This document shows, in pieces, positions 27,967 to 37,384 of a stretch of 64,000 nt of DNA. The notes under the pieces were generated by a model. It was not told where the DNA came from, did not search any database, and worked only from the letters and a program-made list of their open reading frames with translations. The first letter of the stretch is position 1, and every line of letters starts with the position of its first letter. The stretch is taken from positions 1,550,001 to 1,614,000 of the forward strand of contig OY760517.1 in the NCBI GenBank assembly GCA_963663615.1, in the 5' to 3' direction. The position numbers were made by a program, and so were the translations under genes. This DNA is from G963663615 sp963663615 (GTDB taxonomy: Bacteria; Bacteroidota; Ignavibacteria; Ignavibacteriales; Melioribacteraceae).

Positions 27967-28791
27967 ATGAAAAAAATAGTTTTAGTTTTAATTGTTCTTA
28001 TTATTGGATGTAAACCGACTGAAGAAAAGAAAGGTTGGTTTACGGTTGGTGAAGAATTACTTAAATACGGAGCCCATCATACCAAGCATTATAAAGTTTT
28101 GGGTAATGAAACGATTAAATTTAACAAATTTGTTCTAATGGGAATTGACAAGGTACAGAAAACTGCACTTGATGGTGGTGGTTATTATGTAGGTATTAAA
28201 GCTGATCCACCGGAATCACCAATTGGGTATAACCTTTGTTTGGGAAATAAAGAGCTTGTAAATTTGGAGAGAACAACCAGTTATTGTAGCGGTGCAAGTT
28301 ATTCTGCTTTTATTGAGGCTCTTAATTTTTATAATGATAGTCTTGATGCCAGTATTTCGGACGAGATTATTGAATCAATGAGAATGCAGGAACCTGATGG
28401 TAGCAGAAGAAACGACAATGTAAAGTTCTGGGGTAAATGGAATGACGATGGTTATGGGAACCATTTTGCTTTAGTGCAGTATTCAGGTATGGGTAAAGTT
28501 ATTGAACCTAAAGATGCACTGCCTGGTGATTTTGTAAATATTTCGTGGAAAAGTGGTAATGGTCATTCGGTAATTTTTCTTGGTTGGCATTTAGATAGTG
28601 AAGGAAAGAAAAACATGGTGTATTGGTCAAGCCAAACTGGAACAAACGGTTTAGGTGATCAGGTAGTATCGCTTGACAGGATTGCTGAAATTATGGTTGT
28701 TAGGGTTACAAACCCAGACAATCTTTTTAAATTGGACGTAAACAAAGAAACTAACAGAAAAATAAAAGGTTACAAGATAGACTGGGAGTAA
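27967..28791 (+). CDS. Lipoprotein with an NlpC/P60- or CHAP-like cysteine-hydrolase appearance
   Basis: This 274-residue protein has a signal peptide with lipobox IIGC (Cys15). A possible papain-like catalytic pair is visible: Cys in SYCSGASYSAF near 107 and His in LPGDFVNISWKSGNGHSVIFLGW near 198. The order (Cys, then GDFV, then H-hydrophobic-FLG) is that of CHAP/NlpC-P60 amidases, which cut peptidoglycan peptides. Overall family membership could not be confirmed by eye. It is followed 9 bases later by another secreted protein and then an OmpA-type protein, so an envelope role is likely. Confidence 0.65.
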   Translation: MKKIVLVLIVLIIGCKPTEEKKGWFTVGEELLKYGAHHTKHYKVLGNETIKFNKFVLMGIDKVQKTALDGGGYYVGIKADPPESPIGYNLCLGNKELVNLERTTSYCSGASYSAFIEALNFYNDSLDASISDEIIESMRMQEPDGSRRNDNVKFWGKWNDDGYGNHFALVQYSGMGKVIEPKDALPGDFVNISWKSGNGHSVIFLGWHLDSEGKKNMVYWSSQTGTNGLGDQVVSLDRIAEIMVVRVTNPDNLFKLDVNKETNRKIKGYKIDWE

Positions 28792-28800
28792 GGGACATTC

Positions 28801-29625
28801 ATGCAAAAATTATTTATTCTATTTTTATTGGCAATAACAGTATTAGTATCAGCTCAGGAACAAGAAAAATATGTAGATTATTCTTATAGTGAAGGCACAC
28901 TGGAAAAAACTGATAAATTCAAGCAGGGTATGGGTAGGTATGATGGATATACAGTACCACTTAATAAAGGTGAATCTTTATACCTGTCGCTGTATTCCGA
29001 ATCGTTTAAGCCTTCATTAATTCTTGTTTCACCTAAAGGCGATATATTTAAAGAGGTACAATATCATGGTAACGATTTTTTGAATCTTAATACCAAAATT
29101 CCTGAGTCAGGAGACTGGGTTTTGTACATAGTTGGTGATAAAAATGCCGAAGGGCAGTATGTTTACCAGATAGCTTTTGCTAGTGAATCAATGAGCATTC
29201 ATCCCGATTCCGGTGATGTTTGTGGTGCTGTAAAATATTTATTGTTACATAGTAATGCATACAACGTATTTTTGCAGGGTGATGAAAATATTTATCTGTT
29301 TCCTGGAAGTGTGGAAGCTTATCTAGATGGAAATGATGCTTCCTACAATAATGTTTTTGCTCGCACTAATGATGAGAGAGAAGCAGAACTTGTATTTACA
29401 AATTACAAATTACTTATTGATGAGTGTTTAAGCGACAAATGGAAACGTACTTCGAGAACGTGGAGCGAAAACGAGGACGGCTACAAGGTTAAGTATGTTG
29501 AATTTGCAAGAGCAACAAAAACTGATTCATACAGAATTACTCTTCAATTAAGTGATTACCGGGAATTGAACGAAGAAGGTAAACCTGGTTTTAGTGTTGA
29601 ATTACAAGTATTAAAAGTTTTATAA
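28801..29625 (+). CDS. Secreted protein with a PPC-like beta-sandwich domain
   Basis: This 274-residue protein has a clear signal peptide ending at LVSAQ (19). Residues 45-130 have the pattern of a bacterial pre-peptidase C-terminal (PPC)-like domain: VPLNKGESLYLSLYS, PSLILVSPKG and SGDWVLYIVGD. The C-terminal half is not recognised and contains two Cys. No catalytic motif is seen. It sits between the NlpC/P60-like lipoprotein gene and the OmpA-type gene and is probably cotranscribed with both. Confidence 0.65.
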   Translation: MQKLFILFLLAITVLVSAQEQEKYVDYSYSEGTLEKTDKFKQGMGRYDGYTVPLNKGESLYLSLYSESFKPSLILVSPKGDIFKEVQYHGNDFLNLNTKIPESGDWVLYIVGDKNAEGQYVYQIAFASESMSIHPDSGDVCGAVKYLLLHSNAYNVFLQGDENIYLFPGSVEAYLDGNDASYNNVFARTNDEREAELVFTNYKLLIDECLSDKWKRTSRTWSENEDGYKVKYVEFARATKTDSYRITLQLSDYRELNEEGKPGFSVELQVLKVL

Positions 29626-29649
29626 AAATTATTCTAATTCGGAGGTTAA

Positions 29650-31065
29650 ATGTATTGCTTTGGAAGGCAAATACTAACTGTTCTAATTGTATTAATATTG
29701 GCTGCATCGGTTTATTCGCAGGATATGAGAGAAAGATATTTTAGTGAAACAGATAATCTGATTTTACAGGCAAAGGAATTGCAGGCACCAATACTTTCTC
29801 CAAATTTCTTTAGCGAAGGTATGGAAAAATATAAAGATGCCGAGGAAGCTTTAAAAGGTAATAATCTTGGAAAAGTTCAGGAATATTTAAGAGAAGCTAA
29901 AAGTTATTTCCAAAGGTCAATTGATAAGGCTAAAATTAGTGCTAATACATTTATTCATACGCTAAAGGCTCGTGAGGATGCCAAGGCTGTTGATGCAATG
30001 AATAATGCCAAAGAGCTTTGGAATGACTCCGAAGAAAAGTTGAATAGTGCAGCTTCAGCAATAGAGGATAATGAACTTAAGGATGCCAGGGATTATTCAT
30101 TCCAGGCTGAAAAACTTTATCGCTCCGCCGAATTGGATGCAATAAAAGTTATTCATCTGCAGGAAGTTTGGAACTTGCTGAAGAAAGCAGATGATGAAGG
30201 TGTTGATGGTTATGCACCAAAAACTCTAAAAAGTTCAAAAGACCTGATTACTAGTTCTGAAAGAGAATTGGAAAATGACAGATATAATACTGCCAAAGCA
30301 GATGATCTTACTGCGAAATCGAAATATGAGGCTAATCATGCTTTCTTCATTATGAAAAAGATTGAGGAAATTAACGACAAAGACCTTACTATGGAAGATG
30401 TGTTACTTGAAGTTGAAGGACCTCTTGCAAAAGTTGGTAATCAGCTTGGTGTAAAGGTTGGTTTCGATAAAGGTCTGGATGCTGCTGCCGATCAGCTTTT
30501 TACTGCTGTTGGTACACTTCCCGAAATTAAAAAAGAGAATGAAGAGCTTAAAGCAAAAATTGCACATTATGAAGAACGAATAGGAGCAATTGCCGAAGAG
30601 CAGAATATTCTTAGTGCACGCCTTCAAAAAATTGAACAGTTTAATCGTAAAGTTACCGAGATAGCTGCGTTATTTAAAAAATATGAAGCTGAGGTTATCA
30701 AAAATAACAGTCAGGTTACAATACGTCTAAAAAGTTTGCAATTTGCATCAGGTAGCTCAATAATTCGTCCAACTTTTTTTGATTTGCTAAGTCGCGTACA
30801 AACTGCAATTAGAAAATTCAATAATGCTGTTGTTACAGTTGAAGGGCATACAGATTCAAAAGGAAAATCTAATTCCAATCTTGCCTTGTCACAGACCAGA
30901 TCTGATGCCGTTGCCAAATATTTAAAAGCAAACATTGGTAATGAATCTAATAAAATTAATGCAATTGGATATGGGGAATCTCGCCCTATAGCAAATAACG
31001 AAACTGAAAGCGGCAGAGATAAAAACAGAAGAATTGATATTGTAATAGTTCCTGATATCGATTAG
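29650..31065 (+). CDS. OmpA-family peptidoglycan-binding outer-membrane protein
   Basis: The protein has 471 residues. A signal peptide ends near SVYSQ (24). A long helical, coiled-coil-rich region (about 25-320, Lys/Glu/Ala-rich) follows, then an OmpA C-terminal domain (about 350-470) with the peptidoglycan-binding motif VEGHTDSKG...NLALSQTRSDAV and RRIDI. It probably links the outer membrane to the cell wall. The ATG has GGAGG 5 bases upstream. The three-gene run 27967-31065 looks like an envelope module. A phosphatase gene follows after 13 bases. Confidence 0.85.
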   Translation: MYCFGRQILTVLIVLILAASVYSQDMRERYFSETDNLILQAKELQAPILSPNFFSEGMEKYKDAEEALKGNNLGKVQEYLREAKSYFQRSIDKAKISANTFIHTLKAREDAKAVDAMNNAKELWNDSEEKLNSAASAIEDNELKDARDYSFQAEKLYRSAELDAIKVIHLQEVWNLLKKADDEGVDGYAPKTLKSSKDLITSSERELENDRYNTAKADDLTAKSKYEANHAFFIMKKIEEINDKDLTMEDVLLEVEGPLAKVGNQLGVKVGFDKGLDAAADQLFTAVGTLPEIKKENEELKAKIAHYEERIGAIAEEQNILSARLQKIEQFNRKVTEIAALFKKYEAEVIKNNSQVTIRLKSLQFASGSSIIRPTFFDLLSRVQTAIRKFNNAVVTVEGHTDSKGKSNSNLALSQTRSDAVAKYLKANIGNESNKINAIGYGESRPIANNETESGRDKNRRIDIVIVPDID

Positions 31066-31078
31066 AAAAGGAGAAGAG

Positions 31079-31567
31079 ATGATAAACTTGCTATTTGTAT
31101 GTATGGGCAATATTTGCCGCTCACCGGCTGCCGAAGGAGTAATGAAAGACTTGGTAGAAAAGGAGGGCTTGTCATCTCTTGTTAATATTGATTCAGCTGG
31201 TATAATTGGTTACCATGAAGGCGAAAATGCTGATGCAAGAATGATACAGCATGCTCGTAAACGAAACATTATACTAACCAGTAAAGCTCGTCAAATTAGA
31301 GTTGATGACTTCAGGAAGTTCGACTACATAATTACAATGGATAATAGTAATTATGATAATGTTTTGCGGTTGGATAAAAATAATGAGTATCGTGAAAAAG
31401 TACTCAAGATGACAGAATTTCTGAAAAAATATAACCATAATGAGGTGCCCGATCCTTATTATGGTGGCTCGGGTGGATTTGAACTTGTTCTTGATTTACT
31501 TGATGATGCATGTTCTAACTTTCTTGAGTGGCTTAAAATTAAGCATACGGAGTTAAATATTGGATAA
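31079..31567 (+). CDS. Low-molecular-weight protein tyrosine phosphatase family
   Basis: This 162-residue protein has the P-loop CMGNICR (Cys8 nucleophile, Arg14) right at the N-terminus and the general-acid Asp in VPDPYYGG near 130, both diagnostic of LMW-PTP. The family removes phosphate from Tyr, and some members are ribulosamine-5-phosphatases. It overlaps the next gene, a fructosamine-kinase homologue, by 8 bases. That coupling favours a protein-deglycation role (established family pairing plus inference). Confidence 0.9.
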   Translation: MINLLFVCMGNICRSPAAEGVMKDLVEKEGLSSLVNIDSAGIIGYHEGENADARMIQHARKRNIILTSKARQIRVDDFRKFDYIITMDNSNYDNVLRLDKNNEYREKVLKMTEFLKKYNHNEVPDPYYGGSGGFELVLDLLDDACSNFLEWLKIKHTELNIG

Positions 31568-32405
31568 ACTCGAACTATTGATTGGTGAAAAGATACTTGG
31601 CAAGTTTTCAATGGGGGGTGGGTGCATCGCCGATTCCAAGATTATCCAAACGGAAAATGGTAATCATTATTTTGTAAAGTCGTACTTGCAAAACAGGGCA
31701 ATATTACAGTGTGAAACCAACGGACTGAAGGAAATTAAAAAATGTAATGAAATAAGGGTACCGGAAATTATTGCTGTTGATGATGAATTCTTGGTATTGG
31801 AGTATATTGACAAACAACGTCCGAGCAAAGGATTTTATGAAATGTTTGGCAGGCAATTTGCCAATTTGCATAAAATTACAGCACTTAAACATGGGTTTAC
31901 TGAAAATAATTTTATTGGTACTTCTACGCAAAGAAACCTGCCACAATCAGACTCATGGAAAGAGTTTTACTACAAGAACAGATTGGAGTATCAATTTTAT
32001 CTTTGCGAGGTAAACGGATTTCTTGGTAATGAGCTGAAGCAGCTTGCCCTTAAAATGGAAAGCAAGATAGACGATATATTCGATGGTTTGGAAAATGTAC
32101 CGGCATCTTTATTACATGGTGATTTATGGTCGGGTAATTATCTTGTATCTCCTGAGAACACGCCTGTGCTAATTGACCCGGCAGTTTACTACGGTCACAG
32201 GGAAGCTGATTTGGCTATGACAAAACTTTTTGGTGCATTTAATCCTGAGTTTTATCTTGCATATAACGAAGTATATCCACTTGACGATGGGTATCAGTAC
32301 AGGGAAAACATTTACAAACTTTATCATATACTTAATCATCTCAATTTATTCGGATACTCATACTATTCGCAAGCTGTTAGTCTTATTAAATACTATTTTA
32401 ATTAA
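31560..32405 (+). CDS. Fructosamine/ribulosamine 3-kinase family protein
   Basis: This 281-residue FN3K-family protein starts at a TTG (31560) inside the end of the LMW-PTP gene. Visible features are a Gly-rich SMGGGCIADSK loop near 20, EYIDKQRPSKGF near 80, and the catalytic LLHGDLWSGNYLV near 180 with IDPAVYYGHREADLAM downstream, all typical of the family. FN3K enzymes phosphorylate ketosamines on glycated protein, which then fall off. Bacterial members prefer ribulosamines or erythrulosamines. With the preceding phosphatase it makes a repair pair. Confidence 0.9.
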   Translation: MDKLELLIGEKILGKFSMGGGCIADSKIIQTENGNHYFVKSYLQNRAILQCETNGLKEIKKCNEIRVPEIIAVDDEFLVLEYIDKQRPSKGFYEMFGRQFANLHKITALKHGFTENNFIGTSTQRNLPQSDSWKEFYYKNRLEYQFYLCEVNGFLGNELKQLALKMESKIDDIFDGLENVPASLLHGDLWSGNYLVSPENTPVLIDPAVYYGHREADLAMTKLFGAFNPEFYLAYNEVYPLDDGYQYRENIYKLYHILNHLNLFGYSYYSQAVSLIKYYFN

Positions 32406-32470
32406 ATAATTATTTACCATTCACGATTATTTAATTATTATTAGATAACTAAAAACAAAATCAAATCCCT

Positions 32471-34951
32471 ATGAAAATATTTCTAGGATTCCTTGCAGGA
32501 ATTATGTTATATGGTTCAGTTTTCGCACAAGACTTTAGTAGTGCCGTAACACCCAAAGACTCTTTGATAAAATTGAGCGAGTTTCTTGAATATGATTTTC
32601 TTCCCTTTTATGAAAAGTGTGAACGTCCTAAAATAGGACTGGCTCTTTCTGGTGGTTCCGCACTCGGTTTTGCTCATATTGGTGTACTCGAAATGCTCGA
32701 TTCTCTTAAGCTGCCTGTTGATTTCGTAGCTGGTACAAGTATGGGGGCAATTGTTGGTGGTTTATATTCAATAGGGTATTCCACAGAAGAGTTATGTGAT
32801 CTGGCAATTAATACCAACTGGGATGAAATATTTACAGATACACCAAGGCGTGAACAAATGCCTTTTTTCGAAAAGCAAAATCAGGGCAGGTACCAACTTG
32901 AATTAAAGCTGAAAGGTTTTACTCCGTCTGTTCCAAGCGGACTTATACAGGGGCAAAAGATTAAATTAAAACTGGCATCATTGACCAATGGTTACGAAGG
33001 TGTGGAGAGTTTTCTCGATTTTCCCATACCATTTAGCTGTGTAGCAGCCGATCTTATTTCTGCCGAACAGGTAGTATTGAGTAAAGGCTCACTTTCTGCT
33101 TCTCTACGAGCTTCAATGTCAATACCAACAGTTTTTAGCCCGGTAGAAATTGATGACAACCTTCTTATTGATGGAGGTATTGTTAATAATTTTCCAACGG
33201 ATGTTGTTAAAGATATGGGGGCTGATTTTATAATCGGGCTCAATTTAACTTACCCAAAAAAAACAGCAAAAGATTACAGTAGTTTTCTTGATGTGTTGGA
33301 TAGAACTACCGACTTGCCAAGAATTAACAAGCTAAAACAAAACATAAATGTTGCCAACTTGTATATCACTGAATATACTGCGGGGCTTTCTCTTATGGAT
33401 TTTGATGATGAAAAGGTACCTGTTATAATTGACAGGGGAAGAGTAGCTGCACATGAAAATTTTAACAAGCTTCTGGCTGTAAAAAAGTGTCTTGAAATTA
33501 TTGAACGCAAATTTAATTCGGATAGAATTACATTACATGCTAGTGCGGTAGTTTCCGAGTACCCAATAGATATTGACCGGATTAAACAATACCTTGGAAT
33601 AAAGGATAAGGGGGAGTTTGACAAGGAATATTTTATTGCGAGACTTGAGGAATTGAATAATAATGGTGATTATGATTCGGTATTCTATTCAATTAAACAA
33701 GTTGGTAAAAACGAGGTTGATGTTCGCGTTGATATTAAATTGAACCAACCACCATTAATACATTCGCTTTTAATTTCGGGTAATGAGATGCATTCTTTTG
33801 CATTTATTTTTAATAACCTGGGATTTAGACCGGGTGAAAGATTTGACCGCGAAATTATTGAAGAGAAAATTACAAAGTTATATGCTTTAGGGTATTTTGA
33901 TCTTATTTACTATGAAATTGGTGAGGTTAGGGAAAAATCAATTGATCTAAAAATAATTGTGAAGGAGCATCCAATACGTAAATTGTTTATTGGGATGCGG
34001 TATAATGATTATCATCAACTGGTTGGAGCGATAAGTATTCAGGCTGCGAGTTTGTTTTTCCCCGGATTAAGAAGTGATACAGAATTGCAATTTGCTGGTT
34101 TACAGAAGTTTTCAACAAAGGTTTATCGCTCATTTCACCGTTTGGATATTCAGGCATATCCTTATTTAAGAGTGAATTATAAAAATATTCCATGGTCAAT
34201 TTTTGATCGTAATGGAGATAAATTTGCTGATTATAAAGACAGATCATGGTTGATAGCTGCAGGTATAGGTATTCCGATAGGCAACTTTTGGCTGTTTGAA
34301 GCTGAGTATGCCAGAGAGTACATGAATATTACATCCGATATTGAATCTACTAACCTTGTAACAAATTTTCCTGCATGGAAGGATAACCTTGTACAGGTTA
34401 ACATGAGGATTGATCTTGACTTGCTCGATGATATATTATTTCCGCGTAATGGTTTAAAAATTGATCTTGAAGCTGAAATTGCTTCAAAAAGACTTGATTC
34501 TGATTTGGGATATACACGGTTTTCGGCAATTGCCGACTGGTATAATACAATTTTAGGCAAGCATACTTTCAGGTTATTTGGTGCATATATGATTCAATGG
34601 AGAGATACTCCTCAATACAAATGGCATTCGGTTGGAGGACCTCATGATCTTGTCGGGTTTGATTATAATCAGGTTTACGGTAGCAAGTTTGTTTTAGGCA
34701 GATTTGAATACAGGTACGAATACAGAAAGGATATATTCCTGAAAGGCATTATAAATTCTGTATTTGATTATAACCTTGGTGAAGCTTCAGATCCTATTGT
34801 TGGAAAACCTTTAATTGGGTATGGTGTTGGAGTTGAGTTTGCTTCCTTGCTTGGTCCTTTACAAGTATTGTTTGCTAGAGGAGATAAAACTCCTTATGCA
34901 CCAGGTGAACAGAGAAGTTTTATCTATTTTACAGCAGGATATAAGTTTTAA
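32471..34951 (+). CDS. Patatin phospholipase fused to POTRA and outer-membrane barrel (type Vd autotransporter-like)
   Basis: The 826-residue protein has a signal peptide ending at VFAQ (20). A patatin domain at about 53-330 has GGSALGFAHIGVL, the nucleophile elbow GTSMG with Ser90, and Asp234 in DGGIVNNFP. A POTRA-like segment covers about 370-480, followed by a BamA/D15 surface-antigen barrel to the C-terminal aromatic (YKF). This order matches PlpD-like type Vd proteins, in which the barrel displays a lipase. The catalytic dyad is complete, so A1/A2-type phospholipase activity is expected. It is alone in its transcription unit. Confidence 0.9.
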   Translation: MKIFLGFLAGIMLYGSVFAQDFSSAVTPKDSLIKLSEFLEYDFLPFYEKCERPKIGLALSGGSALGFAHIGVLEMLDSLKLPVDFVAGTSMGAIVGGLYSIGYSTEELCDLAINTNWDEIFTDTPRREQMPFFEKQNQGRYQLELKLKGFTPSVPSGLIQGQKIKLKLASLTNGYEGVESFLDFPIPFSCVAADLISAEQVVLSKGSLSASLRASMSIPTVFSPVEIDDNLLIDGGIVNNFPTDVVKDMGADFIIGLNLTYPKKTAKDYSSFLDVLDRTTDLPRINKLKQNINVANLYITEYTAGLSLMDFDDEKVPVIIDRGRVAAHENFNKLLAVKKCLEIIERKFNSDRITLHASAVVSEYPIDIDRIKQYLGIKDKGEFDKEYFIARLEELNNNGDYDSVFYSIKQVGKNEVDVRVDIKLNQPPLIHSLLISGNEMHSFAFIFNNLGFRPGERFDREIIEEKITKLYALGYFDLIYYEIGEVREKSIDLKIIVKEHPIRKLFIGMRYNDYHQLVGAISIQAASLFFPGLRSDTELQFAGLQKFSTKVYRSFHRLDIQAYPYLRVNYKNIPWSIFDRNGDKFADYKDRSWLIAAGIGIPIGNFWLFEAEYAREYMNITSDIESTNLVTNFPAWKDNLVQVNMRIDLDLLDDILFPRNGLKIDLEAEIASKRLDSDLGYTRFSAIADWYNTILGKHTFRLFGAYMIQWRDTPQYKWHSVGGPHDLVGFDYNQVYGSKFVLGRFEYRYEYRKDIFLKGIINSVFDYNLGEASDPIVGKPLIGYGVGVEFASLLGPLQVLFARGDKTPYAPGEQRSFIYFTAGYKF

Positions 34952-34953
34952 AC

Positions 34954-34983
34954 ATGGGGTGGTACTGGGCAATACCACCCCAT
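34954..34983. terminator. Perfect 11-bp palindromic hairpin between converging genes
   Basis: ATGGGGTGGTA (34954-34964) pairs perfectly with TACCACCCCAT (34973-34983) around an 8-base loop. It lies between the patatin stop and the hydrogenase stop. There is no long T run on either strand, but the position fits a bidirectional terminator. Confidence 0.6.
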
Positions 34984-34997
34984 AAAGAAGATAACTG

Positions 34998-36419
34998 TTA
35001 CGATGTAGTTAAATATTTTTGTAAACTTCTAAAAGCTATTTTAGGATTGCAAATTACTGCCGGACCTGAGTTACATCCACCTTCGCAACCCATAACTTCC
35101 ACGAACTGTGCATCGCAAGTTCTTGTAAGTCTTTTTAGTTCTTTCATTGATTTTTTTGTAATGCCGTCAACCAAAATCGTTTCAACTTCCTTGTCACTAC
35201 CAAGTTTATTTTTGATAGATTCTGAAACTCCTCCGCTGACCGGGAAACCGCGTCCGTCTCGGCTTCCCGGCACAAGAGGTTTGCTTGGTTCGCACTTTTG
35301 TACGTCAATATCTTTAGCCAGGAATAATGATCCCAATTCTTCAATGGACATAACCAAATCGATTGTATCGTCAATTATTGCTTCATTTCTTTTTGCTACG
35401 CATGGACCAATAAAAACAGTTACTGTATCCTTCAGGTTTTCCTTAACCCACCTTCCTGAATAGTGTAGCGGAGTTTTGGTATCTGAAACAAATGGTTTTA
35501 GTTCCGGAATATGTTTGTTAACTGTTTCTGTATAAACAGGACAACATGAAGAAGTCATGAACTTATCACCCCGTTCAAGTCTTTCCAGGAGTTCAGTAGT
35601 TTCTTTTTCAGTAGTTATATCAGCCCCATATGCTACTTCCATAACTTCATCAAAACCTGCTGTTTTCAATGCTGTAAATAGTTTTTCGGGCTCAGCTGAA
35701 AACTGAGTTACTGCTGATGGAGCAACCATTGCAACAACTTTAGCATCTGTATCGAATTTGGTTAGAATATCTATCATTTGCGAACGTTCCATAATTGCAC
35801 CAAACGGGCAGCTACGCATACATTTGCCACAAAATGTACATTTATCGTAATCTATACTTTCCTTGCCATGTACGTCTTTGGTAATTGCACCAACGGGGCA
35901 AGCTTCTTCACATGGTACAGGAATATAAATAATTGCATGGTATGGGCATTCCTGCATACATAACCCGCAATTAACACATTTTTCATGATTTATTTCTGCA
36001 TGACCATCTACAAATGAAATTGCATCTTTCTTGCAATTCATCATACATGGACGGGCTACACAACCCTTACATGCATTTGTAACCATATAGTTGGTTTTAA
36101 TACAACCACTACAAGCTTCATCAATAACCGTCAGAACCGGTTTATCAACTTTTTCGCGTTCAAGAGCTTTTTCGTAATATTCGCTAAGTCTTGTTAGTTC
36201 ATCTTCTTCCTCTTCTACACAATGACCAAGTAATGCCATCATACGATACTTTAGTACAGCTCTGTCCTTGTGAATACAGCATCTGATAGAAGCATTGTTT
36301 TTTGGCATCATTTCAATTGGTATTCTGTCAAAACCAACAGGGTCGGACCCATAGTAGGCTTTTACCATCCTCATTATCAGCTCTCTTCTAATAAGAGCAG
36401 CATTGTTAAGATAATTCAT
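34998..36419 (-). CDS. [FeFe] hydrogenase, group-B-like monomeric enzyme
   Basis: This 473-residue protein has cysteine clusters for several [4Fe-4S] centres at about 103-205 (CSGC..., CKGC, CVNCGLCMQEC, CTFCGKCMRSC), then an H-cluster domain. The H-cluster signatures are SSCCP (Cys292-Cys293), IGPCVAK (Cys340) and VMGCEGGCNSGP (Cys445, Cys449), so all four H-cluster ligands are present. It should interconvert protons and H2 with ferredoxin, or act as a redox sensor; group B enzymes are little characterised. It is last in a leftward unit with Rex and a [2Fe-2S] protein. HydEFG maturases are not in the window. Confidence 0.88.
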   Translation of the reverse strand: MNYLNNAALIRRELIMRMVKAYYGSDPVGFDRIPIEMMPKNNASIRCCIHKDRAVLKYRMMALLGHCVEEEEDELTRLSEYYEKALEREKVDKPVLTVIDEACSGCIKTNYMVTNACKGCVARPCMMNCKKDAISFVDGHAEINHEKCVNCGLCMQECPYHAIIYIPVPCEEACPVGAITKDVHGKESIDYDKCTFCGKCMRSCPFGAIMERSQMIDILTKFDTDAKVVAMVAPSAVTQFSAEPEKLFTALKTAGFDEVMEVAYGADITTEKETTELLERLERGDKFMTSSCCPVYTETVNKHIPELKPFVSDTKTPLHYSGRWVKENLKDTVTVFIGPCVAKRNEAIIDDTIDLVMSIEELGSLFLAKDIDVQKCEPSKPLVPGSRDGRGFPVSGGVSESIKNKLGSDKEVETILVDGITKKSMKELKRLTRTCDAQFVEVMGCEGGCNSGPAVICNPKIAFRSLQKYLTTS

Positions 36420-36423
36420 TTAT

Positions 36424-36684
36424 TTATTCCTTTTCTATTAAACTCTCAATGTAGTTTATAACCTTGTGCGGAGTAGCACGAGTTATAAGATGGTCGTTAA
36501 CAGTAACATAAGGAGGTTTTGAGGATACATCATTAGTACAAATATCAAGACACATTGTACCTTCAATACTAACCATCTCTTTAAGATGTTCGGGCAGAAT
36601 TTCTTCCAATAATAAAATATCCGAACTTCCCATAACAAAACACGCTGTACCTGTACAAATACGTACTCTAATTTTCGATTGCAT
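36424..36684 (-). CDS. Thioredoxin-like [2Fe-2S] ferredoxin (NuoE C-terminal-like), stand-alone
   Basis: This 86-residue protein has ligands C10-x4-C15 and C45-x3-C49, the pattern of thioredoxin-like [2Fe-2S] proteins such as the NuoE/HoxE C-terminal half. The ATG at 36684 was chosen because GGAG lies about 7 bases upstream inside the end of rex, and it overlaps rex by 17 bases. An ATG at 36714 would add ten residues. It is translationally linked to Rex and four bases from the hydrogenase, so it is a likely electron carrier for that enzyme. Confidence 0.85.
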   Translation of the reverse strand: MQSKIRVRICTGTACFVMGSSDILLLEEILPEHLKEMVSIEGTMCLDICTNDVSSKPPYVTVNDHLITRATPHKVINYIESLIEKE

Positions 36685-37321
36685 TTTTTTTCTCCATAAC
36701 AGATGATTTAGCATTTTGGCTTGTGTAGAATATTACTGTTTCCAAAGCACGATTTATGTCGATATTATTTACATAAACATAGTTTGGTGTTTTTAATTGT
36801 ATAGTAGTAAAGTTTAGAATTCCCATTATGCCATATTTAATTAACTCGGAAGCAATTGTTTGGGCAAATTGATCGGGAACAGCCAGTATAGCTATTTTTA
36901 CGTTTGTTTCTTCAATAAATCCTTCAATGTGTTCTGCATGAAGAATAGGAGGAGTTGATTCGGAATTGATATTGTCCGGATTAGTATCGAATGCTGCTAA
37001 TATACTCGTCTTATCATTTTCAAATTCTTTATAATGCGACAAGGCTTTACCAATGTTACCAAAGCCTACTATAATTACTGGAACAGTATCGGTTTTCCCC
37101 AGTAATACATCAATGTCATCAATTAGTTGTGAGGTTCCGTAACCACCTTTTTTGTTACCCTTAATACCAAAAATCGAAAAATCCTTTCTAACCTGTGCAG
37201 AGTTTAATCCGCAAATATCAGCAAGGTTTTCCGCATATATCTTTTCAACACCAATTGATTTTAGTTGTCTTAGTATCGCTTTGTATCTTGAAAGTCTTGT
37301 AATATGATTTTCTGAGTACAT
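36668..37321 (-). CDS. rex: Redox-sensing transcriptional repressor Rex
   Basis: This 217-residue protein has an N-terminal winged helix (RLSRYKAILRQLKSIGVEKIYAENLADICGLN region, DFSIFGIKGNKKGGYG) and a Rossmann domain with GFGNIGKAL near 95 and AAFDTNP near 117. Rex senses the NADH/NAD+ ratio and releases fermentative and hydrogenase genes when NADH is high. The start at 37321 (TYSENHITRL after the Met-Tyr form) aligns with family N-termini; an in-frame TTG at 37351 is less likely. It is first in the leftward hydrogenase unit, so it probably regulates its own operon and the divergent one. Confidence 0.92.
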   Translation of the reverse strand: MYSENHITRLSRYKAILRQLKSIGVEKIYAENLADICGLNSAQVRKDFSIFGIKGNKKGGYGTSQLIDDIDVLLGKTDTVPVIIVGFGNIGKALSHYKEFENDKTSILAAFDTNPDNINSESTPPILHAEHIEGFIEETNVKIAILAVPDQFAQTIASELIKYGIMGILNFTTIQLKTPNYVYVNNIDINRALETVIFYTSQNAKSSVMEKKNAIEN

Positions 37322-37384
37322 AATGTTACCAATTGTTAATTGATATACCAAAAATAAATGATAATGTTCATGTTGTCAAGAATA

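Noticed and set aside
34954..35463. 169-residue open frame opposite the [FeFe] hydrogenase gene
   Set aside because: It lies antisense to a gene with complete H-cluster motifs and includes the terminator hairpin; its residues show no domain.
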